Notes under the pieces: model-generated | What the model saw: only the letters and a program-made list of their open reading frames with translations | What the model was told of the DNA's origin: nothing | Database searches by the model: none | Shown: piece by piece, positions 1 through 6,642 of the stretch | Layout of the letters: each line of letters begins with the position of its first letter | Position numbering within the stretch: the stretch's first letter is position 1 | Position numbers and translations under genes: made by a program | Source: an uncultured Oceanospirillales bacterium | GTDB taxonomy: Bacteria; Pseudomonadota; Gammaproteobacteria; Pseudomonadales; Litorivicinaceae | Direction: 5' to 3' | DNA: 10,464 nt | Assembly: GCA_913061245.1 (NCBI GenBank) | Contig: CAJXTO010000045.1 | Coordinates: forward strand, 1 to 10,464

Positions 1-70
1 AAGTTGCTTCGTCTGCCCACGCGTTCGCTGCAATCGCAGGATCAACCGGATAGACTTTTGAATCAGTCAT
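1..70 (-). CDS. acs: Acetyl-CoA synthetase, N-terminal fragment (leaves window)
   Basis: The minus strand from position 70 reads ATG and then 22 further open codons to the window edge, giving MTDSKVYPVDPAIAANAWAD followed by EAT. This resembles the short lead-in of AMP-forming acetyl-CoA synthetase, which I recall as MSxxxVYPVP..FAANA in proteobacterial Acs. The enzyme activates acetate to acetyl-CoA through an acetyl-adenylate in the cytoplasm. A strong ribosome binding site (AAGGAG, 5 bases before ATG) supports the start. Only 23 residues are visible and no catalytic motif is in view, so the call rests on the N-terminal signature alone. It could be a close relative such as propionyl-CoA synthetase, but Acs is favoured. 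It follows sco on the same strand after 102 bases and probably has its own promoter. Confidence 0.72.
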   Translation of the reverse strand, partial: MTDSKVYPVDPAIAANAWADEAT

Positions 71-172
71 GAAAACTCCTTGGTGGTTAAAGTTATTCCT
101 AAGAGTGTTATCCCTAACGATAGACAACCCAATACGACAATCGTCTCGACTCAACTAAAGAGATGATTTAGG
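71..172 (-). other. acs leader / sco-acs intergenic region
   Basis: This is the only sizeable gap in the window (102 bases), between the sco stop and the acs start. It is AT-richer than the flanking genes and should hold the acs promoter, since acs is usually regulated separately. I could not find a convincing -35/-10 pair. GATAAC (minus strand, near 109-114) is an acceptable -10, but it lacks a matching -35 at 16-18 bases. A weak inverted repeat (CTAAA/TTTAG) lies just after the sco stop with no T-run behind it, so no terminator is called. Confidence 0.4.
76..81 (-). promoter_or_regulatory. Ribosome binding site of acs
   Basis: AAGGAG on the minus strand lies five bases before the ATG at 70. 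It is a near-consensus Shine-Dalgarno sequence and is the main support for a real gene at the left edge. Confidence 0.75.
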
Positions 173-748
173 TCAAAGAAAGTTTTTGACCTGATCGATC
201 ATCACTGGAATCTCTGTATCCATCGAGAATAACGCCATCAGTTTAGCGTCACGATCCATCAAATAAATTCGAGAGGAATGATCGACAGTGTAATTCTCGG
301 GGTCGTCTCCAACTTTTTGTGCATACACCTGATACTGTCGCATGACCTGTTCAATCTGCGCTTGGTCACCCGATAAGCCTTTAAACGAGGGATCAAAGAC
401 CTCCGCATACTCGGTCACGGCTTCCACGGTGTCTCGCTTAGGGTCTACTGTCACAAACAACCCCGACACACGCGTTTGATCTTCACCCAAACCCTCATAG
501 ATTCCAGCCATCCGAGCAAGCTCAGTGGGACAGACGTCCGGACAATAGGTGTATCCAAAGTAGATCAGCATCAAATCTGTATCTAATTGCGCAGTATCAA
601 GCGGACCTGTCGCTGTTTCTAAAACAAAGTGCCCGCCAATTTGTGCACCAGGCATCCCTTTTTCACCGGTTGTGAGATTTCGAACAAATGGAAAGGCAAC
701 CAAGCCTGCCATCAAACAGGCAACAAGTAGTGGGGCATAACGTTTCAA
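173..748 (-). CDS. Sco1/SenC/PrrC-family copper chaperone
   Basis: This 191-residue protein is predicted to be a membrane-anchored periplasmic thioredoxin-fold protein that delivers copper to, or reduces, the CuA site of cytochrome c oxidase. Residues 1-21 (MKRYAPLLVACLMAGLVAFPF) form a signal anchor. LVAC at 8-11 resembles a lipobox but sits too close to the N-terminus and inside a hydrophobic run, so a lipoprotein is less likely. The family motif YCPDVCP carries the copper ligands Cys69 and Cys73, and the third ligand is His157 in VDHSSRIYL. FVTVDPKRDT at 98-107 is the usual Sco strand. Length is typical. The start is TTG: an in-frame TAG (the ybbP stop) lies five codons upstream, no ATG lies between, and AGAAGG sits 8 bases before the TTG. 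The gene follows ybbP by 12 bases and is probably co-transcribed. No oxidase gene is visible nearby. Confidence 0.93.
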   Translation of the reverse strand: MKRYAPLLVACLMAGLVAFPFVRNLTTGEKGMPGAQIGGHFVLETATGPLDTAQLDTDLMLIYFGYTYCPDVCPTELARMAGIYEGLGEDQTRVSGLFVTVDPKRDTVEAVTEYAEVFDPSFKGLSGDQAQIEQVMRQYQVYAQKVGDDPENYTVDHSSRIYLMDRDAKLMALFSMDTEIPVMIDQVKNFL

Positions 749-756
749 TGCAACAA

Positions 757-762
757 CCTTCT
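757..762 (-). promoter_or_regulatory. Ribosome binding site of sco, touching the ybbP stop
   Basis: AGAAGG on the minus strand lies 8 bases before the TTG start of sco, and its first two bases are the last two bases of the ybbP TAG stop (761-763). This decides the unusual TTG start and suggests translational coupling to ybbP. Confidence 0.6.
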
Positions 763-3226
763 ATGTATCCGCAATTTTTAATAACTGAGCCGGGGGCATC
801 CGTCGTGCTTGCTTCGCAGACCAACGCCCGATGACTCCAACAATAGCACCGGTCAAAACTGGCGCAAACACCCAAATCTGCCATTTGGATGACCACTCCA
901 AATTGAAAATTTCAGTGTAAACAAGCCAACCAAGAAGCTCTGTACCAACCGCAGCTAAAAAACCACTCATCACACCAAGAGTTAGAAATTCAGCCCACTG
1001 GGATTGCGATAACAAACTGTCTGAGCCACCTAAGCTTCTCAAAATCGCAGACTCCTTACGCCGCTCAGGAAGTGACGTCTGAATACTTGCCGCGAGCACC
1101 AAAACGCCCCCAACGAGGACGAAGTAAAGAACGACACTGACTGCTTGTGATACCCGGTCCAAGATCCCGCGGATCTGATTCAAAATCGCATCGACTGATA
1201 ATAAAGTGACCTGCCGAAAGGCACCGCTAATGGCCGCAGTGTCCTCTGACGGGTTCGGCAGACGCATGCTGGTCAGTCGCGTCGATTCAAAAGGCTCCAG
1301 AGTTCCTGGTGAAAAGATCATAAAAAAGTTCGGCAACATTGAATCCCACTGAACGACACGCGACCCAATGACTTCTGCAGAAATTCGATCGGGACCAATG
1401 GTGTACTGAATCACATCACCGAGTTGTAAATTCAGCTCATCAAAAAGCTTCGATTCAACTGTCACCAACCCTGGGCCATCGCTGTCCGTAAAAAAGCGTC
1501 CACGATCAACCTGGTTGTCCCGACCAAGAACACCAGACTCGGTCAAACTAAGCTCACGCCTCACCGATCCAGGGGCCTCAACGCCAGCCAAGTGATCGAC
1601 CAGTGGAACTCCATTGACGGTCTCTAGGCGACCTCTGACAATCGGGTACAAAGGCGCAAGGTCACCGCCCCGGCCCGTCACGGTCTCTACAAAACTCGAT
1701 TGATCCTGATCTGTGATGTTCAAAGCGAACGTATTCGGTGCATCCTCAGGCACCTGAGTTTCCCACGTCGTAATCAAATCAAATCGAATCAACGCGACCA
1801 TTGCTATGGCAAGTGCTGTGAGTGCAAACGCCATCAACTGACCACCTGAAGCCTGCGGATCTCTGACAAGCTGCTGAATACCAAACCGCCATGCTGGACC
1901 CAACTGTTCCAGTGGCCCAAGACTTCGGATCACGATCCGACCGAATAGACTGACAAGCCCAACCAATATGACAACTGCGAGTACAACCCAGCCGGTGAGC
2001 ACTATGTCATTACTGTACAAGTATCCAAGGATCCCAATCGCTAGTAAGGCGAATCCATAGCGACCAAATTGACCAAGACCAGACACCTCATAATCACGTT
2101 TGAGTACGCGGATTGGTGGTACGTTCGCGAGCAATATCAGTGCAGGCGCTGCGAAACCAAAGAGTGTCACAAAGCCTGTGAATAAACCTAAAATGGCAGG
2201 CTTCACACTTGGGTCAGGCAAACTAATGGTTAAAAGGCCGGCAATCGTATCGACCAGAGCAAGCTGAAGCCCATATCCAATCAAAACACCAAGCCCGCTC
2301 GCCAATCCGCCAAGGACAACAAGTTCCGTGGTGAAGATGCGTAATGCCTCCGCACCACTCAGTCCAAACGTCCGAAACAATGCGCTGTCAGCGATATGAT
2401 CAGACGCCCATCGATTGGCGGTCATCGCAATCGCGGCTCCTGATAAAAGAACAGTCAAAAGGCCTGCGAGTGACAAATAGGTTGTCGCTCGCGTGAGCGC
2501 ATTACCAACTTCTGGTCGACCATCCACAACCCCACGAAGGCGCTGGCTAATGTCGAGCTTTGGCTCAACGAACGCCTTAAATTTCTCAATATCACCATCT
2601 GCAAATAAGGTGATATAGCGGACCCGACTTCCAGGCTGGATCAATTGCGATGATTCAAGATCCGCTTGATTCATCAAAAGCCTCGGCGTTAGAGAAACAA
2701 ACGATCCTCCTCGGTCTGGTTCAAACACCAAAATCTGAGTGATTTTGAGCTCAGTTTCGCCCACTGACACCACATCACCCACATCGATATCGAGTTTCGA
2801 TGCCAGTTGTGGATCTGCCCATGCAGTCCCAGGCTCTGGAATACCCGATGCCGGATATCCGATACCGGCTCGGCTATCGGAAATCTCGAGTTTACCCTTC
2901 AAGGGGTAGCCTTCTGTCACGATCTTCAGTCCAGTCAATTCAAAGTTTGACTGACTGCCGATTACGGATGGAAATTCGATCGTTTCGGTTGCAGAGACAC
3001 CCAGTGCCTTGGCTTCATCCAGCCATTCAGGGTCAATTGGGCGTGGCCCCCTGAGCTTTAAGTCTCCGCCAAGAAGCGCTGCCGCGTCGGCTCGCATCGC
3101 GCGATCAATGCGATCAGTTAAGACCTCTGTGGTTGTCATCGCAGCGACAGAGACAACCAATGCAAGTGCCAACAGACTTAATTGACCACTGACAAACTCA
3201 CGCCACAAAAGACGTAACGCAATCAT
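761..3226 (-). CDS. ybbP: YbbP-like FtsX-family ABC transporter permease
   Basis: This 821-residue inner-membrane protein is the permease partner of the upstream ATPase. Hydrophobic segments are visible at about 17-31, 250-270, 300-324, 345-368, 390-404, 408-430, 463-480, 697-715, 746-770 and 784-800, giving ten in all. Two large soluble regions (about 35-245 and 485-690) are predicted to be periplasmic, MacB/FtsX-like domains. The motif WDSMLPNFFMIF (627-638) and ESAILRSLGG (725-734) are as expected for YbbP/FtsX proteins. E. coli YbbP is about 804 residues, so this is full length. The ATG overlaps the ybbA stop as ATGA, and GAGG lies 7 bases upstream. Known family role: these permeases couple ATP hydrolysis to periplasmic movement (MacB/LolCDE type, type VII) rather than classical import. 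E. coli YbbAP is linked with TesA, probably handling hydrophobic membrane-derived compounds. The exact substrate here is unknown. Confidence 0.92.
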   Translation of the reverse strand: MIALRLLWREFVSGQLSLLALALVVSVAAMTTTEVLTDRIDRAMRADAAALLGGDLKLRGPRPIDPEWLDEAKALGVSATETIEFPSVIGSQSNFELTGLKIVTEGYPLKGKLEISDSRAGIGYPASGIPEPGTAWADPQLASKLDIDVGDVVSVGETELKITQILVFEPDRGGSFVSLTPRLLMNQADLESSQLIQPGSRVRYITLFADGDIEKFKAFVEPKLDISQRLRGVVDGRPEVGNALTRATTYLSLAGLLTVLLSGAAIAMTANRWASDHIADSALFRTFGLSGAEALRIFTTELVVLGGLASGLGVLIGYGLQLALVDTIAGLLTISLPDPSVKPAILGLFTGFVTLFGFAAPALILLANVPPIRVLKRDYEVSGLGQFGRYGFALLAIGILGYLYSNDIVLTGWVVLAVVILVGLVSLFGRIVIRSLGPLEQLGPAWRFGIQQLVRDPQASGGQLMAFALTALAIAMVALIRFDLITTWETQVPEDAPNTFALNITDQDQSSFVETVTGRGGDLAPLYPIVRGRLETVNGVPLVDHLAGVEAPGSVRRELSLTESGVLGRDNQVDRGRFFTDSDGPGLVTVESKLFDELNLQLGDVIQYTIGPDRISAEVIGSRVVQWDSMLPNFFMIFSPGTLEPFESTRLTSMRLPNPSEDTAAISGAFRQVTLLSVDAILNQIRGILDRVSQAVSVVLYFVLVGGVLVLAASIQTSLPERRKESAILRSLGGSDSLLSQSQWAEFLTLGVMSGFLAAVGTELLGWLVYTEIFNLEWSSKWQIWVFAPVLTGAIVGVIGRWSAKQARRMPPAQLLKIADT

Positions 3227-3915
3227 GCAGCAACCTCATTGAGTTGCCCATCTTCCAGATGCAACACGCGCTGACACTGCGAGGCCAGACGCTCATCATG
3301 CGTCACCAAGATCAGCGTCGTGCCGGTTTCTTTATTCAGTTCGAACAGCAAATCAGACACAGAATCGCCAGTCTTTCTATCCAGATTCCCGGTCGGTTCA
3401 TCAGCAAACAAGAGCGCAGGTTCATTGACAAATGCCCGGGCGACAGCCACGCGCTGCTGCTCGCCACCTGATAACATGCGCGGACGGTGATTAATCCGTG
3501 CTCCGAGGCCAACTCGCTCGAGCCAATTTGTGGCTCGTTGCTTGGCATCAGCCACCGACATGCCAGTCAGTTCCAAAGGCAACATGACATTTTCAAGTGC
3601 TGTCAGACCCTGGAGTAACTGAAAACTCTGAAAAACAAAACCAATCCGACCGCGCCGAATCGCCGCCCGCTCATCTTCACTTAACGCACTAAAATCGTCA
3701 CCTTTAAACAGAATCTCTCCCGTTTCAGGAATATCTAAACCGGCTAATAAAGACAGTAACGTGCTCTTACCCGCGCCCGATGGGCCAACTATCGCTACAC
3801 TGTCACCTGGGTTGATCTTAAGGTCGAGAGACTCCAAAACTGACAGACGTTGACCGCTTTGGTCTTCGAACCCATGCGAGACATTACGAACATGAAGGAC
3901 TGGTTGTGCAGACAT
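3223..3915 (-). CDS. ybbA: YbbA-like ABC transporter ATP-binding protein
   Basis: This 230-residue cytoplasmic ATPase drives the YbbP permease. All nucleotide-binding motifs are intact: Walker A GPSGAGKS (44-51), Q-loop Gln96 in FVFQSFQ, signature LSGGEQQ (148-154), Walker B LLFADEP with Glu173, D-loop NLD (177-179) and H-loop His206 in VTHDE. LTALENVMLPLEL after the Q-loop is typical of the LolD/MacB/YbbA branch. The ATG at 3915 has only a distant AGAGGA (about 12 bases upstream), so initiation may be modest. The upstream codons in frame offer no nearby ATG. Its 3' end overlaps ybbP by four bases (ATGA). Its first codons overlap the start of tesA on the opposite strand, so its promoter must lie inside tesA coding sequence. 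I cannot identify that promoter with confidence. Confidence 0.95.
   Translation of the reverse strand: MSAQPVLHVRNVSHGFEDQSGQRLSVLESLDLKINPGDSVAIVGPSGAGKSTLLSLLAGLDIPETGEILFKGDDFSALSEDERAAIRRGRIGFVFQSFQLLQGLTALENVMLPLELTGMSVADAKQRATNWLERVGLGARINHRPRMLSGGEQQRVAVARAFVNEPALLFADEPTGNLDRKTGDSVSDLLFELNKETGTTLILVTHDERLASQCQRVLHLEDGQLNEVAA
3234..3237 (-). promoter_or_regulatory. Ribosome binding site of ybbP inside ybbA
   Basis: GAGG on the minus strand lies 7 bases before the ybbP ATG, within the last codons of ybbA. Together with the ATGA overlap it supports coupled synthesis of the ATPase and permease subunits. Confidence 0.5.
3894..3899 (+). promoter_or_regulatory. Ribosome binding site of tesA inside ybbA
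   Basis: GAAGGA on the plus strand ends 6 bases before the GTG at 3906. It favours GTG over the in-frame TTG at 3915, which would be 15 bases away. The site is antisense to codons 6-8 of ybbA. Confidence 0.6.
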
Positions 3916-4517
3916 TGCGAGTAATTTTCCTCTGGTTGAGTTTCATCACACCAGCAATGGGAGCCCCAACGCTTCTCGTCGTCGGTGACAGTCTCAGTGC
4001 AGGCTATGGGCTGGACCGCGGTCAAAGTTGGGTTGACCTGTTAGCCGCCGATCCTGAAGAAATATTGGGGACTGATGGTCAAATTTTAAACGCATCGATT
4101 TCGGGTGAGACAACGACTGGCGGGTTATCACGACTCCCAGGCCTACTCGAACGTCATCAGCCAGACGCCGTATTAATCGCTCTTGGTGCAAATGATGGAT
4201 TACGTGGTCTACCGCTAGCAACGATGCAGGCCAATCTAAAAGCCATGTTTCAGCTTGCGACTGACGCAGGCGCTCAGGTTCTTTACGCTGGTATTGAACT
4301 CCCGAGAAACTATGGCGGACCATTCACCCGTGCATTTCGAAACGCACAAGATCAAGTCGCTCGCGAAACACGGGTTGCCTACCTACCTTTTTTCCTCGAA
4401 CCGGTAGCACTTGAGCGCGATTTATTCCAAGACGATGGCCTGCACCCCACCGCCGAAGCGCAACCAATCATTGCTAATTATGTCGGGAATTTCCTTCAGG
4501 AATCTCTCTCAAAATAG
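3906..4517 (+). CDS. tesA: TesA-type SGNH hydrolase: arylesterase / lysophospholipase L1 / thioesterase I
   Basis: This 203-residue secreted serine hydrolase is expected in the periplasm, where TesA-type enzymes cleave acyl-CoA, lysophospholipid and small ester substrates. Residues 1-20 (from VQTLRVIFLW to PAMGA, GTG start) form a short signal peptide. All four SGNH blocks are present: GDSLS with nucleophile Ser29, Gly66 in SISGETTTGG, GAND with Asn96 (94-97), and DGLHP with Asp177 and His180. Length and motif spacing match E. coli TesA. Starts: GTG at 3906 has a good ribosome binding site (GAAGGA, 6 bases), while TTG at 3915 would give a nine-base-shorter gene with poorer spacing. It is divergent from ybbA-ybbP, a long-conserved neighbourhood that suggests joint function with that complex. 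The 3' end overlaps dgt by 22 bases. Esterase, protease and thioesterase activities cannot be told apart from sequence. Confidence 0.95.
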   Translation: MQTLRVIFLWLSFITPAMGAPTLLVVGDSLSAGYGLDRGQSWVDLLAADPEEILGTDGQILNASISGETTTGGLSRLPGLLERHQPDAVLIALGANDGLRGLPLATMQANLKAMFQLATDAGAQVLYAGIELPRNYGGPFTRAFRNAQDQVARETRVAYLPFFLEPVALERDLFQDDGLHPTAEAQPIIANYVGNFLQESLSK

Positions 4518-5851
4518 CCAAGTCGAGTGAGATCATCGACCAGACGAATCAAATAACGATCCGTCATGGCCGACACGTAATCAGTCACACGCATGAGACG
4601 CTGATACTTTGAGTCGTTCGGTCGCGGCCTGAATTTACCGAGTCGAGCGACTGCATCTCGCGCCTTTGAACTAATGTGTGTTCCATCACCTCCGGCTTGT
4701 GCTAGCGCTTCCGCTCCGTCAATGAGATGTGAAAGCACCCCACGCAGTAGTCGTCCACTCTGCCCTTCATAGGATTGTTTGGTCAGGTCAACATAGACGC
4801 GTTCACGCGCCAGCGCCTTCGCCCGCTGAATCACTTCACCAGCCGAGGCACGTCGCCAATCCAGTAATTCTTCATCGAAGGTTCCGCTGACAATAGCGTC
4901 ATAGTGTGATTGGAATCGGGCTTCGGCCTCATGAACCAAGGCATCGATCGCAGCAGAACGAAGAAGCTCGAGCTTGGCTTCAGAATCGTCAAGTAGCTGT
5001 TCGTAGAGATTTCGTCTCGCTCCACGATCGACAAGCTCCTTCATTAGCGATGAGACTTCCTCATAGTCCAAATGACCGAGCTCAACCGCATCCTCAAGAT
5101 CAATCAACGCATAGCAAATATCGTCAGCCGCTTCGACCGCGTAAACTAACGGATGACGTGCCCAAACATCAGGCATCACTTCAACCAACCCAAGATGAGA
5201 AGCCAGCTCCCGCATGAACGGCAACTCAGCTTGGTTCACGCCGTGTTTGCGCTTGGTTTGTCCAAAAGCGGAGTCTGCAGCAAATGGATATTTCACAAAG
5301 GTACCAAGCGTCGCGGCCGTCAATCGCATCCCGCCATCGAACCAATGTCGTTCAAGACACGTGATGACACGAAAACCCTGTGCGTTACCCTCGAAACCTG
5401 TCAGATCAGCTCGTTCAGCACCAGATAAACCTGCGAGATATTCAGGATGCGACTCAAAGAATTGACGGATCGCTCGCTCACCAGCATGACCAAAGGGTGG
5501 ATTACCGATGTCATGCGCGAGACAAGCCGCTTGCACTAATGCACCGACACCCGAGCCCGAATGACTATCGGACAAAAGACCTTCATCGCGCATCCAATGG
5601 CCGAGCCTTGCGCCCAATGAGCGTCCGACAGATGCGACTTCGAGCGAATGCGATAATCGTGTGTGGACATGGTCGTTATCTGATAACGGATGAACCTGCG
5701 TTTTGACTGCTAAGCGTCTAAATGCACCCGAAAAAATTAACCGATCATGATCGCGCTGCCATTGACTCCGCTCATCGCCAGACACCGGCAGTGCCCAAGC
5801 TCCCTCATGGTCGACACGTGCGGTTGAAAGCAGTTGATTCCAATCCATCAT
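4496..5851 (-). CDS. dgt: dGTP triphosphohydrolase-family HD protein (dNTPase)
   Basis: This predicted cytoplasmic HD-domain enzyme hydrolyses dGTP, and often other dNTPs, to the nucleoside and triphosphate. From the ATG at 5851 it is 451 residues. Motifs: RDHDRLIFSGAFRRLAVKTQV (about 33-53), metal ligands His68 in TRLSHSLEV, His113-Asp114 in AHDIGNPPFGH, and the Asp pair of VEAADDICY (243-244). Length and N-terminus look like the shorter dGTPase class I recall from Pseudomonas (about 440 residues) rather than the 505-residue E. coli Dgt, so substrate range may be broad. Start choice: the open frame extends to 5881, but ATG at 5851 forms an ATGA overlap with the rsmJ stop. ATG at 5848 is equally possible (TGATG). 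GGAG lies 10 bases before the first. It is last in the purL-rsmJ-dgt set and ends inside tesA. Confidence 0.92.
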   Translation of the reverse strand: MMDWNQLLSTARVDHEGAWALPVSGDERSQWQRDHDRLIFSGAFRRLAVKTQVHPLSDNDHVHTRLSHSLEVASVGRSLGARLGHWMRDEGLLSDSHSGSGVGALVQAACLAHDIGNPPFGHAGERAIRQFFESHPEYLAGLSGAERADLTGFEGNAQGFRVITCLERHWFDGGMRLTAATLGTFVKYPFAADSAFGQTKRKHGVNQAELPFMRELASHLGLVEVMPDVWARHPLVYAVEAADDICYALIDLEDAVELGHLDYEEVSSLMKELVDRGARRNLYEQLLDDSEAKLELLRSAAIDALVHEAEARFQSHYDAIVSGTFDEELLDWRRASAGEVIQRAKALARERVYVDLTKQSYEGQSGRLLRGVLSHLIDGAEALAQAGGDGTHISSKARDAVARLGKFRPRPNDSKYQRLMRVTDYVSAMTDRYLIRLVDDLTRLGYFERDS

Positions 5852-6633
5852 GCGTCCATGACTCCATGAAAGGACGCACAATCATCATCAGTTAACTTAC
5901 GTTTCGGATACAAATCAAAGCGCACTGTTTTAGCTTTCACTTGGGATGACGGCACACGACCTCCAAGGACATCTGCCTTGATAGGACGTTTCACAACAAC
6001 ACGGGCCGCCCCAGAATCAAGTGCAGCCTCTAAAAGTCGCTCAGGATCATCTGTGGTCTGATCGAGCGAATGTAAGACCTGCATTGACAGAGACGGAGCA
6101 GCTTTACGCTCTTTCGGAAACATCGGATCAAGATAAATGACGCCATGCGATACGTGGGACACCCTCTCTGCACTATCAGCATGCCTGAATTGGAGCCGTT
6201 CACACCAAGAGGCTCCTGCTTCTTGGGCGCGACGCAAAGCATCTTGAAGTAGAGCCGCAACAATCGGGTGTCGCTCCATCGCAAAGACGTCGCAACCGAC
6301 ATTCGCCAGAACGCTTAAATCACCGCCAAGGCCAGCCGTCGTATCGACAATCGAGGGACGCAGTCCTTTTTGACAACCCATGGCTCGGGTTAATGCCTCG
6401 CCCGTGACAGCTTTAACTCGTCGAGCCTGTGCACCATGTACAAAATCAATGTGCAGGCTAGAGCGCGAGTCCAATGCAGCAGATTTCAAAGCTAACCCGT
6501 CGTCATCCCACCAGAAATAATGACCTGATTCTGGCGGTGAGGCTTGCCACCGCATTGAGAGCCATGGAATCAATTCCATCGCTTCGTCGCGGCTGACCAC
6601 TTGATGGAGTGGATCGACACCAACCCATTCCAT
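5848..6633 (-). CDS. rsmJ: 16S rRNA (guanine-1516 N2) methyltransferase RsmJ
   Basis: This 261-residue cytoplasmic SAM-dependent methyltransferase (formerly YhiQ) is predicted to modify G1516 of 16S rRNA in the small subunit. The Rossmann motif I is VDTTAGLGGD (about residues 96-105 from the ATG at 6633), followed by the acidic strand end FAMERHP. The catalytic-loop motif YLDPMFP (about 167-173) is the family hallmark, as is VVVKRP near the C-terminus, with KTVRFDLYPKRKL closing the fold. Length matches the family (about 250). Start choice: a GTG at 6636 is open but only 2 bases from the ribosome binding site. ATG at 6633 gives 5 bases and is preferred. It follows purL with only 7 bases between and overlaps dgt by four bases (ATGA), so it is the middle gene of a coupled unit. 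Confidence 0.94.
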   Translation of the reverse strand: MEWVGVDPLHQVVSRDEAMELIPWLSMRWQASPPESGHYFWWDDDGLALKSAALDSRSSLHIDFVHGAQARRVKAVTGEALTRAMGCQKGLRPSIVDTTAGLGGDLSVLANVGCDVFAMERHPIVAALLQDALRRAQEAGASWCERLQFRHADSAERVSHVSHGVIYLDPMFPKERKAAPSLSMQVLHSLDQTTDDPERLLEAALDSGAARVVVKRPIKADVLGGRVPSSQVKAKTVRFDLYPKRKLTDDDCASFHGVMDA

Positions 6634-6637
6634 CACG

Positions 6638-6642
6638 ACCTC
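6638..6642 (-). promoter_or_regulatory. Ribosome binding site of rsmJ, overlapping the purL stop
   Basis: GAGGT on the minus strand shares bases with the purL TGA stop (6641-6643). Its GAGG core lies 5 bases before ATG 6633, which decides that start over GTG 6636. Confidence 0.6.

Noticed and set aside
147..172. Possible terminator after sco (CTAAA/TTTAG inverted repeat on the minus strand)
   Set aside because: The stem is only five A/T-rich base pairs and is not followed by a T-run, so it is too weak for an intrinsic terminator.
663..896. 77-codon Cys-rich minus-strand frame spanning the ybbP-sco junction
   Set aside because: The cysteines fall by chance. Both flanking genes have clear domains in their own frames across the same bases.
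3850..3878. TTGACC on the plus strand as a -35 box for tesA
   Set aside because: At 17-18 bases spacing the -10 position reads CATGCG or ATGCGA, a poor match, so no promoter is called.
3994..4323. 109-codon minus-strand open frame antisense to tesA
   Set aside because: The tesA strand carries all four SGNH motifs across this stretch, and the antisense frame shows no family feature.
4522..4540. Inverted repeat GTCGA - nine bases - TCGAC just after the tesA stop
   Set aside because: It is five base pairs without a T-run and lies within the dgt C-terminal codons. It is probably chance.
5380..5706. 108-codon plus-strand open frame antisense to dgt (also 4906-5217, 5153-5428 and 5214-5465)
   Set aside because: These overlap each other in different frames and lie antisense to conserved Dgt motifs. 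Their composition is that of non-coding complements.
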